Assembly: GCF_900636545.1 (NCBI RefSeq)
Contig: NZ_LR134290.1
Location: 3,162,001 to 3,226,000 of the forward strand
Source of the DNA: Pseudomonas mendocina
Lineage (GTDB): Bacteria > Pseudomonadota > Gammaproteobacteria > Pseudomonadales > Pseudomonadaceae
Length of the DNA stretch: 64,000 nt
Direction of reading: 5' to 3'
The notes beneath the pieces are model-generated. The model ran no database searches and was not told the DNA's origin. It saw nothing but the letters and a program-made list of their open reading frames with translations. This document shows, piece after piece, positions 10,054-20,244 of this stretch. Both the position numbers and the translations under genes were made by a program. Position 1 is the stretch's first letter; each line of letters begins with the position of its first letter.

Positions 10054-10260
10054 ATGCGCACTCTGCTGCTTACCGCCCTGCTCGCCATGAGCCTGCCCAG
10101 CTTCGCCGCGCCGGCGCCCTTCTTTCTCTGGCAGAGCAAGGTCGACGGCCACCTGACCTGCGCCCAGACCAGCCCTGGCGAGGGCTGGATTCGTTTCACC
10201 GGCCCGTTCCGCGATGCCGGCTGCCGGGTGGCACATGACGCACCGGTTTCCAGACGCTAA
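10054..10260 (+). CDS. Small secreted protein, unknown
   Basis: 68-residue protein with a clear signal peptide (cleavage after SFAAPA near residue 21). The mature part, about 47 residues, contains two cysteines (TCAQ, GCRV) that could form a disulfide in the periplasm, and motifs FFLWQSKVDG and WIRFTGPFRDAGC. It lies 43 bp after the RluF-like gene and 10 bp before trmO, so it is probably co-transcribed. Function not recognised. Confidence 0.65.
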   Translation: MRTLLLTALLAMSLPSFAAPAPFFLWQSKVDGHLTCAQTSPGEGWIRFTGPFRDAGCRVAHDAPVSRR

Positions 10261-10270
10261 GCAGAACGCC

Positions 10271-10975
10271 ATGCAGCATCAGGTTTCCCCGGTCGGTATC
10301 GTCCGCTCCTGCTTCAAGGAAAAATTCGCCATCCCCCGCCAGCCGCATCTCGCACCCGCTGCACGCGGCGTGCTGGAGTTGCTGCCACCGTTCGATCAGG
10401 GCGATGCCGTGCAGGGGCTGGAACAGGTCAGTCACGTCTGGCTGCTGTTTCTGTTTCACCAGGCGCTGGAAGATAAACCGCGCCTGAAGGTGCGCCCGCC
10501 ACGCCTGGGCGGCAACCAGTCGGTCGGCGTATTCAGCACCCGTGCCACCCATCGCCCCAACGGCATCGGCCAATCGGTGGTGCGCCTGGAAAAAGTCGAA
10601 GCGGGTCGCCTGCACCTGTCCGGCATCGATCTGCTCGACGGCACGCCGGTACTGGATATCAAGCCGTATGTGCCCTATGCCGATGCCGTGGCCGACGCAC
10701 GTAATGACATGGCCGAGGCGCCGCCGCCACTGATCGCGGTGGTCTGGCAAGACGATGCGTTGCTGCTGGCACGTCAGCATGCGCTGCGTCTGGCCGAGCC
10801 GCTGGTGGAGCTGATCGAACAGTGCTTGGCGCAAGACCCACGCCCGGCCTATCAGCAACCGCAGCCCGAACGGCGCTACGGCGCGCGCTTCTGGGACCTG
10901 GACGTGCACTGGCATTACCCCGAGCCAGGGCGTATACGCGTGCTGGACCTGCAGCGGGTCGACGGCGCAGCCTGA
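10271..10975 (+). CDS. trmO: tRNA (t6A37) methyltransferase TrmO
   Basis: SAM-dependent enzyme (TsaA/YaeB family, UPF0066 fold) that N6-methylates threonylcarbamoyl-adenosine at position 37 of tRNA-Thr. 234 residues, the usual length. Conserved blocks: PVGIVRSCFKEKFAIPRQP at the N-terminus, the SAM-binding region GVFSTRATHRPNGIG, and DLLDGTPVLDIKPYVPYAD. Start ATG at 10271 lies 10 bp after the small secreted gene. Confidence 0.95.
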   Translation: MQHQVSPVGIVRSCFKEKFAIPRQPHLAPAARGVLELLPPFDQGDAVQGLEQVSHVWLLFLFHQALEDKPRLKVRPPRLGGNQSVGVFSTRATHRPNGIGQSVVRLEKVEAGRLHLSGIDLLDGTPVLDIKPYVPYADAVADARNDMAEAPPPLIAVVWQDDALLLARQHALRLAEPLVELIEQCLAQDPRPAYQQPQPERRYGARFWDLDVHWHYPEPGRIRVLDLQRVDGAA

Positions 10976-11089
10976 AACGCAGTGCACCTTACGGCCGTGC
11001 ATGAAGCGTCATTTCGGCGGGCAATGATGCCTGCTTTCCCTGGGGCCAAGCCCTAGGGTGAAGACCTCACTATTCTTCGAGGCCTTCAC

Positions 11090-11863
<774 letters not shown>

Positions 11864-11866
11864 GGG

Positions 11867-13816
11867 TCAGGTGCGGAACTGCCGCACCATCCCCTGCAGC
11901 TCCACGCCCAGGCGCGCCAGCTCGGCACTGGAAGATGCGGTCTGCTCGCTGGCCGCGGCGCTCTGCTCGCCGATATCACGCACGCGGGTCACGCTCTCGT
12001 TGATCGCCTCGGCCACGGCACTCTGCTGCTCGGCGGCTGCGGCGATCTGCTGGTTCATCTGTTCGATGGTGCTGACCGCCTGGGTGATACGGCCAAGGGC
12101 ATCACCGGCTTCACCGGCCAGCTCGACGGTCCGACGCGTCAGGTCACGACTGCTGTCCATCTGCTGCACAGCACCTTTGGCCATGCGTTGCAAGCCTGCG
12201 ATCAGGCTTTCGATCTCCTCGGTGCTGTCCTGTGCGCGCTTGGCCAGTGCCCGCACCTCATCGGCGACCACGGCGAAGCCGCGGCCCTGCTCACCCGCTC
12301 GCGCCGCCTCGATGGCAGCATTGAGCGCGAGCAAATTGGTCTGCTCGGCGACGTTGCGAATCACCTCCAGCACGGTGCCGATACGCGCACTCTCCTGATT
12401 CAGGTCGGCGATGGCCTTGGCCGACTGCTCGACCTCGCCGGCAAGGCTATCGATCTGATCGACGGCCTGCTGCACCACGCGATTGCCCTGCTGCGCCTCC
12501 AGGTCGGCATCGCGCGCCGCCAGCGAGGCCTGCTCGGCGTTCTGCGCCACTTCCTGTACGGTGGCCGCCATCTGATGCATGGCGGTGGCGGTCTGCTCGG
12601 TCTCCAGCTTTTGCGTCTGCACACCGGCGCTGGTCTGCGCAGTGATCGAAGAAAGCTGCTCGGCAGCCGCGGCGATCTGGCCGACGCCGCCACCGATGCG
12701 ACCAACCAGATTGCGCAAACTGACGGTCATATCCTGCATGGCAGCGAGCAGTTGCCCGACTTCGTCGCGGCGATCCTGCGGGATGTCCTGGCTGAGATCA
12801 CCGGCTGCGATACGCTGGGCAAAGGTCACGGTCTGGCGCAGCGGCACAACGATCAGGCGAGTGATCAGCAGCGCAGCGCACAGTCCCAGCACCACCGCAG
12901 CGACACCCATGATGCCGAGCATCACCAGCGCACGCTGGGTATCGGCGCGCATATAGGTTTCGGCGCTGGCCTGGGCCGACTCGGCGAGATCGACGACCGA
13001 GCGCGCGCGCTCGATCATGGCTTTCTCGGTCGCCTGGTTCTGCTCACGCAGCTGCTGGTAGTAGAGGAAGGAACGCTGGTAAAGGGTCAGCGCCTGCAAG
13101 GCGGTGTCGATGGCTGCTTTCTGATCGTCGTCGAGCCAGACCTTCAGGCTGCCGGCGACGGTCTGCAGGTCTTCGCTGACGTACTCCCACTCCTCCAGCG
13201 CTTCTGGCGAGCCATCGATGATGTAAAGACTCTCGTGCCCCCGTAGATCGAGCATGCGCTTGCTCAGGCCGGATGCGGTTTCCGCCAGGGTCAGCGGGTC
13301 ACTGCCACGCAGGCGGTCACCCTGCAGACGCAACTCGCGCACTGCGTCGTACATGTCCAGTTCGATCACCTCGAACTGATCGCGAGTTTCCGCTGCAGCA
13401 GTGCGCATGTCCTGGCGTGCTTCGCGCGCCTTGCCCTGCTGCTCGACATAATTATCGAACTGCTTGAGGTACTCGGCAGTGGCTTGCTGCATGGTCTGTA
13501 CGCGCGTGTTTTCGGCCACATCCTTGCCGAGGCGCTCCAGCATGCCCTGTACCATGAGCAGACTCTCGCGCACACGCTCGGCGCTCTCCTGGGTCTGCTC
13601 GATGGCGAAATTGCGCTCGAGGCGGCGTGCCTGGAGGATTTCCTGATTCACCTGCGCCAGCTGTCCGACCTGTTCGTGTCCTTTCAACACCGCCTGGACC
13701 GCCAGATAGCCACTGACCGTCATGGCGGCTGTCAGCAATAGCACCAGACCGAAACCGATAAAGAGTTTCTTGCCTACGGCAAGATTGGCGAAAAGGCGTG
13801 CAGCAGGATTGAACAT
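11867..13816 (-). CDS. Methyl-accepting chemotaxis protein, HBM type
   Basis: Transmembrane chemoreceptor of 649 residues feeding the CheA/CheW pathway. TM1 about 18-40; a long all-helical periplasmic sensor (about 45-285) whose size and heptad-rich helices fit the helical-bimodular (HBM) domain; TM2 about 288-310; HAMP; methylation helices; and the highly conserved signalling tip [30 protein letters not shown] prefer the ATG at 13816 (MFNPAARLF) because GGAG lies 8-10 bp upstream. The longer form from 13858 is unlikely. HBM receptors such as P. putida McpS sense organic acids; the ligand here cannot be read. Confidence 0.92.
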   Translation of the reverse strand: MFNPAARLFANLAVGKKLFIGFGLVLLLTAAMTVSGYLAVQAVLKGHEQVGQLAQVNQEILQARRLERNFAIEQTQESAERVRESLLMVQGMLERLGKDVAENTRVQTMQQATAEYLKQFDNYVEQQGKAREARQDMRTAAAETRDQFEVIELDMYDAVRELRLQGDRLRGSDPLTLAETASGLSKRMLDLRGHESLYIIDGSPEALEEWEYVSEDLQTVAGSLKVWLDDDQKAAIDTALQALTLYQRSFLYYQQLREQNQATEKAMIERARSVVDLAESAQASAETYMRADTQRALVMLGIMGVAAVVLGLCAALLITRLIVVPLRQTVTFAQRIAAGDLSQDIPQDRRDEVGQLLAAMQDMTVSLRNLVGRIGGGVGQIAAAAEQLSSITAQTSAGVQTQKLETEQTATAMHQMAATVQEVAQNAEQASLAARDADLEAQQGNRVVQQAVDQIDSLAGEVEQSAKAIADLNQESARIGTVLEVIRNVAEQTNLLALNAAIEAARAGEQGRGFAVVADEVRALAKRAQDSTEEIESLIAGLQRMAKGAVQQMDSSRDLTRRTVELAGEAGDALGRITQAVSTIEQMNQQIAAAAEQQSAVAEAINESVTRVRDIGEQSAAASEQTASSSAELARLGVELQGMVRQFRT

Positions 13817-14130
13817 AACGGCGACTCCAGGTTTTTTTCTTATACAGCCGCGCCTCATGGACGCGACCTGGCCGATGGGCTACGCAACTGCTATGCCATA
13901 TCGAATTCAGATTATCGGCAGGAGAGTGGCACCGCTTGAGTACTGGCAATTAGCCAATTCATTACTCGCAGCATAGCCATAGTCGTACGAGCAGGCGGGA
14001 AGATTCGGCAACTATCCGCTTATTGACGCCCAACAACTGGCGATTTATCGCCGATCAGACCTATCCCTCAACGCCATAAAAAAGGCGCAGCTTCCGACGA
14101 AGCTGCGCCTGTTTGGCTTGAGCCGGAGTC
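13817..14130. other. Intergenic region, 314 bp
   Basis: Holds the upstream region of the chemoreceptor gene and, at the other end, the terminator of the NSS transporter. No small gene or RNA could be supported; composition is less GC-rich than the coding DNA around it. Confidence 0.6.
14083..14110 (-). terminator. Terminator of the NSS transporter gene
   Basis: 12-bp perfect stem AGGCGCAGCTTC / GAAGCTGCGCCT; on the minus strand it is followed by TTTTTT, so it ends the leftward transporter transcript. Confidence 0.92.
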
Positions 14131-15591
14131 TTAGCGGCCGGCGAGCACCGGCATCACCCGCGGTCGCAGGGCTTCACCGACCACCGCCAGCAGGCCAATG
14201 GCGCCCGCGATCCAGTACCACTGCGCGACCGGGTCGAACAGCAGCCAGCCCAGTGCATGCAGGAACACCACCATGATTAGCACCGGGCTGACGTAGCGCA
14301 CCATGAACAGCCACAGCGCATAGCCGGCCGGCGGCAGGTCAAGCTCCTCGCGCATGATCTCGCTGCGCAGCGCGTAGCCAGCCAGAAGCACGATGAAGAT
14401 GCCACCCAGCGGCATCATCCAGCGCGAGGTGAGGTAGTCCAGCCAGTCGAAGAGGTTCTTGCCCAAAGGCGTCCAGCCTGACAGCAGGTTGAACGACAGC
14501 ATGGCCAGCAGGCTGATCACCAGCAGCACAGCCCCGGAAGCCAGGGCGGCACGCACACGGCTGATACCGTGCTTCTCGTTCAGGTAGGCCACCGTGGCTT
14601 CGATCATCGAGATCGCCGAGGTCAGCGCGGCGATCGACACCATGGCGAAGAACAGCACGCCAAAAGCGGTGCCAAATGGCATCTGCTGGAAGGCCAGCGG
14701 CAGGCTCATGAAGATCAGCCCCGGCCCGGCGCTCGGGCTCATGCCGTTGGCGAAGATGATCGGGAAGATCGCCAGACCGGCAAGCAACGCCACCAGGGTG
14801 TCGCAGATGGCGACCATGAAGGTGGTACGGGCGATGGACTGGCCATCCGGCACATAGGAGCCGTAAGTGAGAATGGCGCCCGAAGCCAGGCTGAGGGTGA
14901 AGAAGGCATGACCCAGGGCAGCCAGCAGCGCCTCGCCGGTGATCTTCGAGGCATCGAAGTGGAAGAGGAAGGCGAATCCGGCGTCGAAACTACCACTGGT
15001 AAAGGCATAGCCGACCAGCGCGACGAGCATCAGGGCCAGGCCTGGCATCATCCAGCGAACCGCGTTCTCGATACCTTGCTGTACGCCCTTGGCCACGATC
15101 CACAGAGTCAGCAACGCCACCAGCACGCTCCAGCCACCGAGCTGCCAGGGGTTGGCGTTGTGCGCCTCGAACACCCCGCCCAGCGCCTCGACGCTGGTGG
15201 CGGCCAGGGAGCCGTCGAGCATCTTCCAAGTGTAGGCGAAGGCCCAACCGGCGACGACCACGTAGAAACACAGGATCATGAAACCGGCGAGCATGGCCAT
15301 GCCGCCGACGGTCTTCCACAGCGGGTTGCCATTGTTCTCGCGCACCACGCGACCGATGGCGTCGATGGGGCTGCCGCGGCCACGACGACCAATGGCGATC
15401 TCGGTCATCATCACCGGAATGCCGATGGCCAGGATGCACGCCAGGTACATCAGCACGAAGGCGCCGCCGCCGTATTCGCCGGTGATGTAGGGGAATTTCC
15501 AGATATTGCCCAGGCCGACGGCCGAGCCGGTTGCTGCGAGGATGAAGCCCCAGCGCGAGAGCCAGAGATTCTTCGGTTTTTCACGGGTCAT
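14131..15591 (-). CDS. Sodium-dependent transporter, NSS (SNF) family
   Basis: 486-residue inner-membrane sodium symporter with a LeuT-type fold. TM1 carries the signature RWGFILAATGSAVGLGNIWKFPY with the unwound sodium/substrate-binding segment. About 11-12 helices are visible, with family blocks GGGAFVLMYL and GFMILCFYVVVAGWA. Bacterial members carry amino acids such as Tyr, Trp or Leu. It lies just downstream of the tyrosine catabolic operon on the same strand (92 bp after maiA), so an aromatic amino-acid substrate is an attractive inference but not shown. A strong terminator follows. Confidence 0.92.
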   Translation of the reverse strand: MTREKPKNLWLSRWGFILAATGSAVGLGNIWKFPYITGEYGGGAFVLMYLACILAIGIPVMMTEIAIGRRGRGSPIDAIGRVVRENNGNPLWKTVGGMAMLAGFMILCFYVVVAGWAFAYTWKMLDGSLAATSVEALGGVFEAHNANPWQLGGWSVLVALLTLWIVAKGVQQGIENAVRWMMPGLALMLVALVGYAFTSGSFDAGFAFLFHFDASKITGEALLAALGHAFFTLSLASGAILTYGSYVPDGQSIARTTFMVAICDTLVALLAGLAIFPIIFANGMSPSAGPGLIFMSLPLAFQQMPFGTAFGVLFFAMVSIAALTSAISMIEATVAYLNEKHGISRVRAALASGAVLLVISLLAMLSFNLLSGWTPLGKNLFDWLDYLTSRWMMPLGGIFIVLLAGYALRSEIMREELDLPPAGYALWLFMVRYVSPVLIMVVFLHALGWLLFDPVAQWYWIAGAIGLLAVVGEALRPRVMPVLAGR

Positions 15592-15682
15592 GCGTCACCT
15601 GTTTGTTTTTATCTGTGACGGAATCGGACCCGCCGCGCTCGTGGCGCAGCGGAATGCAAGGCTTGGGTTGAAGCCAAAGGTG

Positions 15683-16333
15683 TCACTGGGCGTCGGCTTG
15701 TGCCTCCGGCATGGCCAGTTGGAAGGCCTCCAGGAGTTCACAGCATGCTGCCATGGCGACAATGCGTGGGTACGCGGCAAGGTCACAGTTAAAACGCCGC
15801 GCATTATACAGCTGCGGGATCAGACAGGCCTCCAGATATCCAGGTCGCTCACCGAGCGACAGGCGCCCTTCGAATACGGCCAGGCCCTCCTCCACTGCAG
15901 CCAGGCCGAGCGCGACCCAGTGGCGATACCAGGTGTTCTTCGCCTCATCGGCGACGCCCAGTTCGCTGGACAAGTACTGCAGCACGCGCAGGTTGTTCAG
16001 CGGATGCACGTCACAGGCAAGATGCAGCGCCAGTGCACGCACCTGCGCACGCTCGGCCGGATCGGCCGGCAACAGCGTCGGCACCGGGAAGATTTCCTCG
16101 AGGTACTCAATGATCGCCAGTGACTGGGCGATGCGTACGCCGCCGTTTTCCTCGTCCACCAACAGCGGCAACAGGCCCTGCGGGTTCAGCGTGCGGTAGG
16201 CTGCGCCATGCTGCTGGCCACCATCCTTGATCAGATGCACCGGCACTTGCTCGTAGGCCAGGCCCTTGAGGTTCAGGGCGATACGCACACGGTAGGCGGC
16301 GCTGGAGCGCCAGTAGCCGTAGAGTTTCAACAT
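15683..16333 (-). CDS. maiA: Maleylacetoacetate isomerase
   Basis: Zeta-class glutathione transferase (216 residues) that isomerises maleylacetoacetate to fumarylacetoacetate in tyrosine breakdown. The N-terminal thioredoxin-like domain begins LYGYWRSSAAYRVRIALNLKG, with the zeta signature SSxxxRVRIAL. NPQGLLPLL and QSLAIIEYLEE follow. Last gene of the hpd-hmgA-fah-maiA series, 96 bp after the FAH gene with a REPIN in that gap. Confidence 0.95.
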   Translation of the reverse strand: MLKLYGYWRSSAAYRVRIALNLKGLAYEQVPVHLIKDGGQQHGAAYRTLNPQGLLPLLVDEENGGVRIAQSLAIIEYLEEIFPVPTLLPADPAERAQVRALALHLACDVHPLNNLRVLQYLSSELGVADEAKNTWYRHWVALGLAAVEEGLAVFEGRLSLGERPGYLEACLIPQLYNARRFNCDLAAYPRIVAMAACCELLEAFQLAMPEAQADAQ

Positions 16334-16358
16334 TGTGCATTCCTTTTAAACGCAAACC

Positions 16359-16426
16359 GTAGGAGCGGCTTCAGCCGCGATGTTTTCAGCACGCTCAAGG
16401 CTGATCGCGGCTGAAGCCGCTCCTAC
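16359..16426. repeat. REPIN: inverted pair of REP units
   Basis: GTAGGAGCGGCTTCAGCCGCGA (16359-16380) and its exact reverse complement (16405-16426), 24 bp apart: a textbook REP doublet able to form a long hairpin. It lies inside the tyrosine operon between the FAH and maiA genes and may act as a transcript-stabilising or polarity element. Confidence 0.92.
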
Positions 16427-16429
16427 AAT

Positions 16430-17416
16430 TCATCTGGCGCCGTAGCGCTCCACCACCTGGTCGATGGCGCCGAAAATGCTCTGGCCAGCTGCGTCGAACA
16501 TCTCGATGCGCACCCGGTCGCCAAACTTGAGGAACGGCGTTTTCGCCTCGCCCTGCTCGACGATTTCCAGCATGCGTTTCTCCGCCAGGCAGCTGGAGCC
16601 GGCACTGCGGTCGTAGTTGGACACGGTGCCCGAGCCAATGATGGTGCCGGCGCCCAGCGGCCGGGTCTTAGCCGCGTGTGCCACCAGAGTTGGGAAGTTG
16701 AAGGTCATGTCCACGCCAGCATCCGGCTGGCCGAACAGCACATTGTTGATATGCGACACCAGCGGCCGGTGCACCTTGCCGTCCTTCCAGCTCTCGCCCA
16801 GTTCGTCCGGGGTGATGGCGACTGGGGAGAAGCTCGACGACGGTTTGCTCTGGTAGAAACCGAAGCCCTTGGCCAGCTCGCCGGGGATCAGGTTGCGCAG
16901 CGACACATCGTTGACCAGCATCAGCAGACGGATATGGCCGCCCGCTTCGGCCGGTGTGGCCCCCATCGGCACGTCATCGGTGATCACCGCCAGCTCGGCT
17001 TCCAGGTCGATGCCCCAAGCCTCATCGGCCAGGCTGATCGGACTGTGCGGCGGGATGAAGGCATCGGCGCCGCCCTGGTACATCAGTGGATCATGCCAGA
17101 AGGACTCGGGCATCTCTGCGCCACGGGCCTTGCGCACCAGTTCGACGTGGTTGACGTAGGCACTGCCGTCGGCCCAGTGGTAGGCGCGCGGTAAGGGGCT
17201 GTGGCAGGCGGCCTGATCGAAGGCGAAGGAGCCCTCCTCCAGACCATCGTTGAGGCGCTGGTAGACTACTTCGAGCTTGGGCCGGGCCACGCCCCATTCG
17301 TCCAGCGCCGCCTGCAGCGTGGCGGCGATCTGCGGTACGCGCACGGCACGGGTCAGATCGCGAGAGACCACGATCAACACGCCATCGCGGCCTTGGTTCA
17401 GTGATGCGAGTTTCAT
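16430..17416 (-). CDS. Fumarylacetoacetate hydrolase family protein
   Basis: 328-residue FAH-fold enzyme expected to cleave fumarylacetoacetate to fumarate and acetoacetate, the last step of tyrosine breakdown. Metal-binding/catalytic blocks are visible: DLEAELAVITDD (acidic ligands), LLMLVNDVSLRN, and the GTIIGSGTVSN loop of the C-terminal FAH domain. Shorter than classical fumarylacetoacetase (about 430), so it belongs to the short FAH family seen in similar bacterial operons. ATG at 17416 with GAGG upstream is preferred over the extension to 17455. Confidence 0.9.
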   Translation of the reverse strand: MKLASLNQGRDGVLIVVSRDLTRAVRVPQIAATLQAALDEWGVARPKLEVVYQRLNDGLEEGSFAFDQAACHSPLPRAYHWADGSAYVNHVELVRKARGAEMPESFWHDPLMYQGGADAFIPPHSPISLADEAWGIDLEAELAVITDDVPMGATPAEAGGHIRLLMLVNDVSLRNLIPGELAKGFGFYQSKPSSSFSPVAITPDELGESWKDGKVHRPLVSHINNVLFGQPDAGVDMTFNFPTLVAHAAKTRPLGAGTIIGSGTVSNYDRSAGSSCLAEKRMLEIVEQGEAKTPFLKFGDRVRIEMFDAAGQSIFGAIDQVVERYGAR

Positions 17417-17473
17417 ACTCAAACCTCGTAGGGTGCGCCATGCGCACCATTGCAATCAGACATTCGTGGGCAG

Positions 17474-18607
17474 CTACAGACCTGGCGCACGCCAGGAATT
17501 GACGTACTCGGCCACGTCCACCGCAGCAGCGGCATCGCTCACCTCCAGGGCGCGGCGGGTGTCGATCATCACCGCCACCTCGTCGATGAAAGTGGCCGGA
17601 TCGACCTGGCTCTTCTTCAGCGCCTTGGGGTGTGGCCCGTGAGGGAAGCCGCACGGATGCAGGGTGACCATGCCCTGCTCGATGTTGTCGCGGCTGAAGA
17701 AGTTGCCACGGTGGTAGAACAGCACTTCGTCGTAGTCGTCGTTGTTGTGGAAGAACGGCACCTTGAGCGCACCTGGGTCCGATTCCACCGGGCGCGGGGT
17801 GAAGGTGCAGATCACGAAGCCGTTGGCGACGAAGGTGGTGTGCACCGACGGCGGCAGGTGGTAGCGATGGCTGACCAACGGACGAATGTCACGCCAGTTC
17901 AGGCGCACCACGGTGTTGTCGCCATGCCAGCCGACCACATCCAGCGGGTTGTAGGGGTAGGTCACGGTGCTGATCTGGCCGCGCCGCTTGATGCGGATCT
18001 GCCAGGTGCTCTCGTCCTGCTGCGCCTTGAAGGCGTCGTCTATGTGCGGGTGTTCCAGCACCGCCAGGTCGAAGATTGCCTGCGGGCCGAGCAGGCCCTT
18101 GTCCGGCAACTGGTAAGCGCCGTCGCTGTTCTCGATCAGCAGGAAGTAACTCGGCGTACTGGCCTCGATACGCCAGGCGGTGCCACGGGGGATCAGCAGA
18201 TAGTCGCCGTCGCGGTACTCCAGATGGCCGAAGTCGCAATAAAAGTGCCCGCTGCCTTCATGGACGAACAGCAGCTCGTCGCCATCGGCATTGCGCACCA
18301 GGTGACGCATGGCGCCGTGGGTGCGCCACACGCGCAGCTTGACGTCGGCGTTGTGCAGCGTCAGCGGCGCTGCCAACGGGCAATCGCGCTCACTGGGGAT
18401 GTCGTTGAAGTTGAACGCGTGCGGACGCAGCGGGCCTTCCCAGTCGATCCAGCCGGTGGGCGGATGCTTGTGGTGCAGGTGCGCGGTGGGGCCGAAGAAG
18501 CCTTCACGGCCCATCTCGCGCTCGTAGGTGCCCTGCGGCAGATCGCAGTGCGCCTGGCGCGAGCACTCACCTTCACGCAGGGGAAAGCGGATCCATTGAC
18601 GGCTCAT
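17474..18607 (-). CDS. hmgA: Homogentisate 1,2-dioxygenase, short form
   Basis: Iron(II) ring-cleaving dioxygenase turning homogentisate into maleylacetoacetate. 377 residues, shorter than the 430-440-residue HmgA of P. aeruginosa, but with the double-cupin layout and C-terminal blocks of the family: FFHNNDDYDEVLFYHRG and PHGPHP. Likely iron ligands are His287, Glu294 (or Asp293) and His323. Operon context, 4 bp after hpd and before FAH and maiA, supports the role strongly. Loss of this activity gives brown pyomelanin in relatives. Confidence 0.88.
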   Translation of the reverse strand: MSRQWIRFPLREGECSRQAHCDLPQGTYEREMGREGFFGPTAHLHHKHPPTGWIDWEGPLRPHAFNFNDIPSERDCPLAAPLTLHNADVKLRVWRTHGAMRHLVRNADGDELLFVHEGSGHFYCDFGHLEYRDGDYLLIPRGTAWRIEASTPSYFLLIENSDGAYQLPDKGLLGPQAIFDLAVLEHPHIDDAFKAQQDESTWQIRIKRRGQISTVTYPYNPLDVVGWHGDNTVVRLNWRDIRPLVSHRYHLPPSVHTTFVANGFVICTFTPRPVESDPGALKVPFFHNNDDYDEVLFYHRGNFFSRDNIEQGMVTLHPCGFPHGPHPKALKKSQVDPATFIDEVAVMIDTRRALEVSDAAAAVDVAEYVNSWRAPGL

Positions 18608-18611
18608 GGCA

Positions 18612-19694
18612 TCACTCCTCGGCGATCACACCGCGACGCAGTTGGTCTTCCTCGATCGACTCGAACAGGGCCTTGAAGTTGCCCTCGCCAAAACCCTGAT
18701 TGCCCTTGCGCTGGATGATCTCGAAGAAGATCGGGCCGATCACCGTGTTGGTGAAAATCTGCAGCAGGATGCCGTCATCGCCCGGCGCGCCATCGATCAG
18801 GATGTTCAGCTCGTGCAATACGTCGGTCGGCTCGCCATGCCCGGCGACGCGGGTATCGACCTTCTCGTAGTAAGTGTCCGGGGTGGTCATGAAGTCCACG
18901 CCATTGGCGCGAAGTTGGCGCACGGTGGCGTAGATGTCGTCGGTGGACAGCGCGATGTGCTGGATGCCTTCGCCGTGGTATTCGCGGATGAATTCCTCGA
19001 TCTGCGACTTGTCGTCGGCCGACTCGTTGATCGGGATGCGGATCTTGCCGCACGGTGCGGTCATGGCGCGGGAGAACAGGCCGGTGAGCTTGCCCTCGAT
19101 GTCGAAGTAGCGGATCTCGCGGAAGTTGGCGATGCGCTCGTAGAAACCGGACCAGACGTCCATCTGCCCGCGGCGCACGTTGTGGGTCAAATGGTCGATG
19201 CACTGCAGGCCGACAGCATTGTCGTTGGAGCTGCGGCCTTCGATGTACTCGAAGTCAACGTCGTAGATGCTCTTGTCGCCGTAGCGGTCGACCAGATACA
19301 GCAGGGAGCCGCCGATGCCTTCGACGCAGGGGATGTTCAGTTCGCCGAAGTTGGCGTGGCTGCCCACCAGCGTGGCGCCCTGCTGCTCGACGTAGGCCGC
19401 GGCCTGGGCGGCGTTCTTGACCCGGAAGGCCATGGCGCAGGCGCTGGGGCCATGCTTCTCGCCGAAGGCACGCACGTGCCCGGTGGGGCTGCCGTTGAGC
19501 ACGATGTTGATGTCGTTCTGCTGGAACAGCCACACCTCTTTCGAGCGGTGCTTGGCGGTCTCGGTAAAGCCCATGGCGGTGAACAACTGACGCAGTTGTT
19601 CGATGCCTTCAGCATTCGGTGCGGTGAATTCGACGAACTCGAAACCGTCGGTTCCGATGGGGTTGTGCTGCTCGATCTTGGCCACGGCGTTCAT
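18612..19694 (-). CDS. hpd: 4-hydroxyphenylpyruvate dioxygenase
   Basis: Iron(II) dioxygenase converting 4-hydroxyphenylpyruvate to homogentisate. 360 residues. Two vicinal-oxygen-chelate domains; iron ligands fit His168 (IDHLTHN), His246 (IQHIALSTDD) and Glu325 (FFEIIQRKG). First gene of the leftward hpd-hmgA-fah-maiA operon, with 4 bp between hpd and hmgA. A 223-bp region upstream (19695-19917) should hold the promoter; it includes an A-run (19876-19882) but no motif I can assign. Confidence 0.97.
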   Translation of the reverse strand: MNAVAKIEQHNPIGTDGFEFVEFTAPNAEGIEQLRQLFTAMGFTETAKHRSKEVWLFQQNDINIVLNGSPTGHVRAFGEKHGPSACAMAFRVKNAAQAAAYVEQQGATLVGSHANFGELNIPCVEGIGGSLLYLVDRYGDKSIYDVDFEYIEGRSSNDNAVGLQCIDHLTHNVRRGQMDVWSGFYERIANFREIRYFDIEGKLTGLFSRAMTAPCGKIRIPINESADDKSQIEEFIREYHGEGIQHIALSTDDIYATVRQLRANGVDFMTTPDTYYEKVDTRVAGHGEPTDVLHELNILIDGAPGDDGILLQIFTNTVIGPIFFEIIQRKGNQGFGEGNFKALFESIEEDQLRRGVIAEE

Positions 19695-19917
19695 CTCGCC
19701 TCCTGATTGTCATTGTTATGGCAGCGCACGAATGCGTTGCGGACAACCTCATGACAACCGAGCGCAGACGCGCTCTCAAGATGACTTGCGACACTTCGAC
19801 ACAGTGGCCGAGCGCAGCGCTGGCAAACTTTCGTTACGCCAGGCAGCCAAGGCATGCAATGCCTTGCTTAGCGTAAAAAAAACCTTACATCGTGGTCTGC
19901 CGGCTTGCCGCTGGCGC

Positions 19918-20244
19918 TCACTCAGAGCGCGAGAAGGTGTAGGCGCGCTCGACCTTGGCCACCCGTGTGACAAATGCGGCGTACCAATCAGCTCGCCCCT
20001 GCTCACGCACGGCGCTGTGCTCCGCGTGCTCACGCCAGGCGCGAATCGCCTCCTCGCTCTGCCAATAGGACAGCGTGATGCCCAGGCCATCGCTGCGCGC
20101 CGACTCCACGCCGAGAAAACCGGGTTGTTGTACGGCCAGTTCCAGCATGCGCTGCGCCGCCTCGGCATAACCGGCGTCCACCTCGGTACGCACTGAGGTG
20201 AACATCACCACGTAATAGGGTGGCTCTGGCGTGGCGGCGATCAA
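19918..20244 (-). CDS. Antibiotic biosynthesis monooxygenase (ABM) domain protein
   Basis: Small ferredoxin-like ABM/DUF family protein, 108 residues, usually dimeric; members act as heme-degrading or quinol monooxygenases or simple ligand binders. Typical blocks: YYVVMFTSVRT, QPGFLGVESAR and ITLSYWQSEEAIRAWREHAEH. Start is TTG at 20244, which overlaps the stop of the upstream amidotransferase-like gene (TTGA), implying coupled translation; an internal ATG (MFTSVRTE) is an alternative. Substrate unknown. Confidence 0.82.
   Translation of the reverse strand: MIAATPEPPYYVVMFTSVRTEVDAGYAEAAQRMLELAVQQPGFLGVESARSDGLGITLSYWQSEEAIRAWREHAEHSAVREQGRADWYAAFVTRVAKVERAYTFSRSE

Noticed and set aside
17450..18676. 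408-codon frame antisense to hmgA
   Set aside because: Shadow frame; hmgA has metal ligands and operon context.
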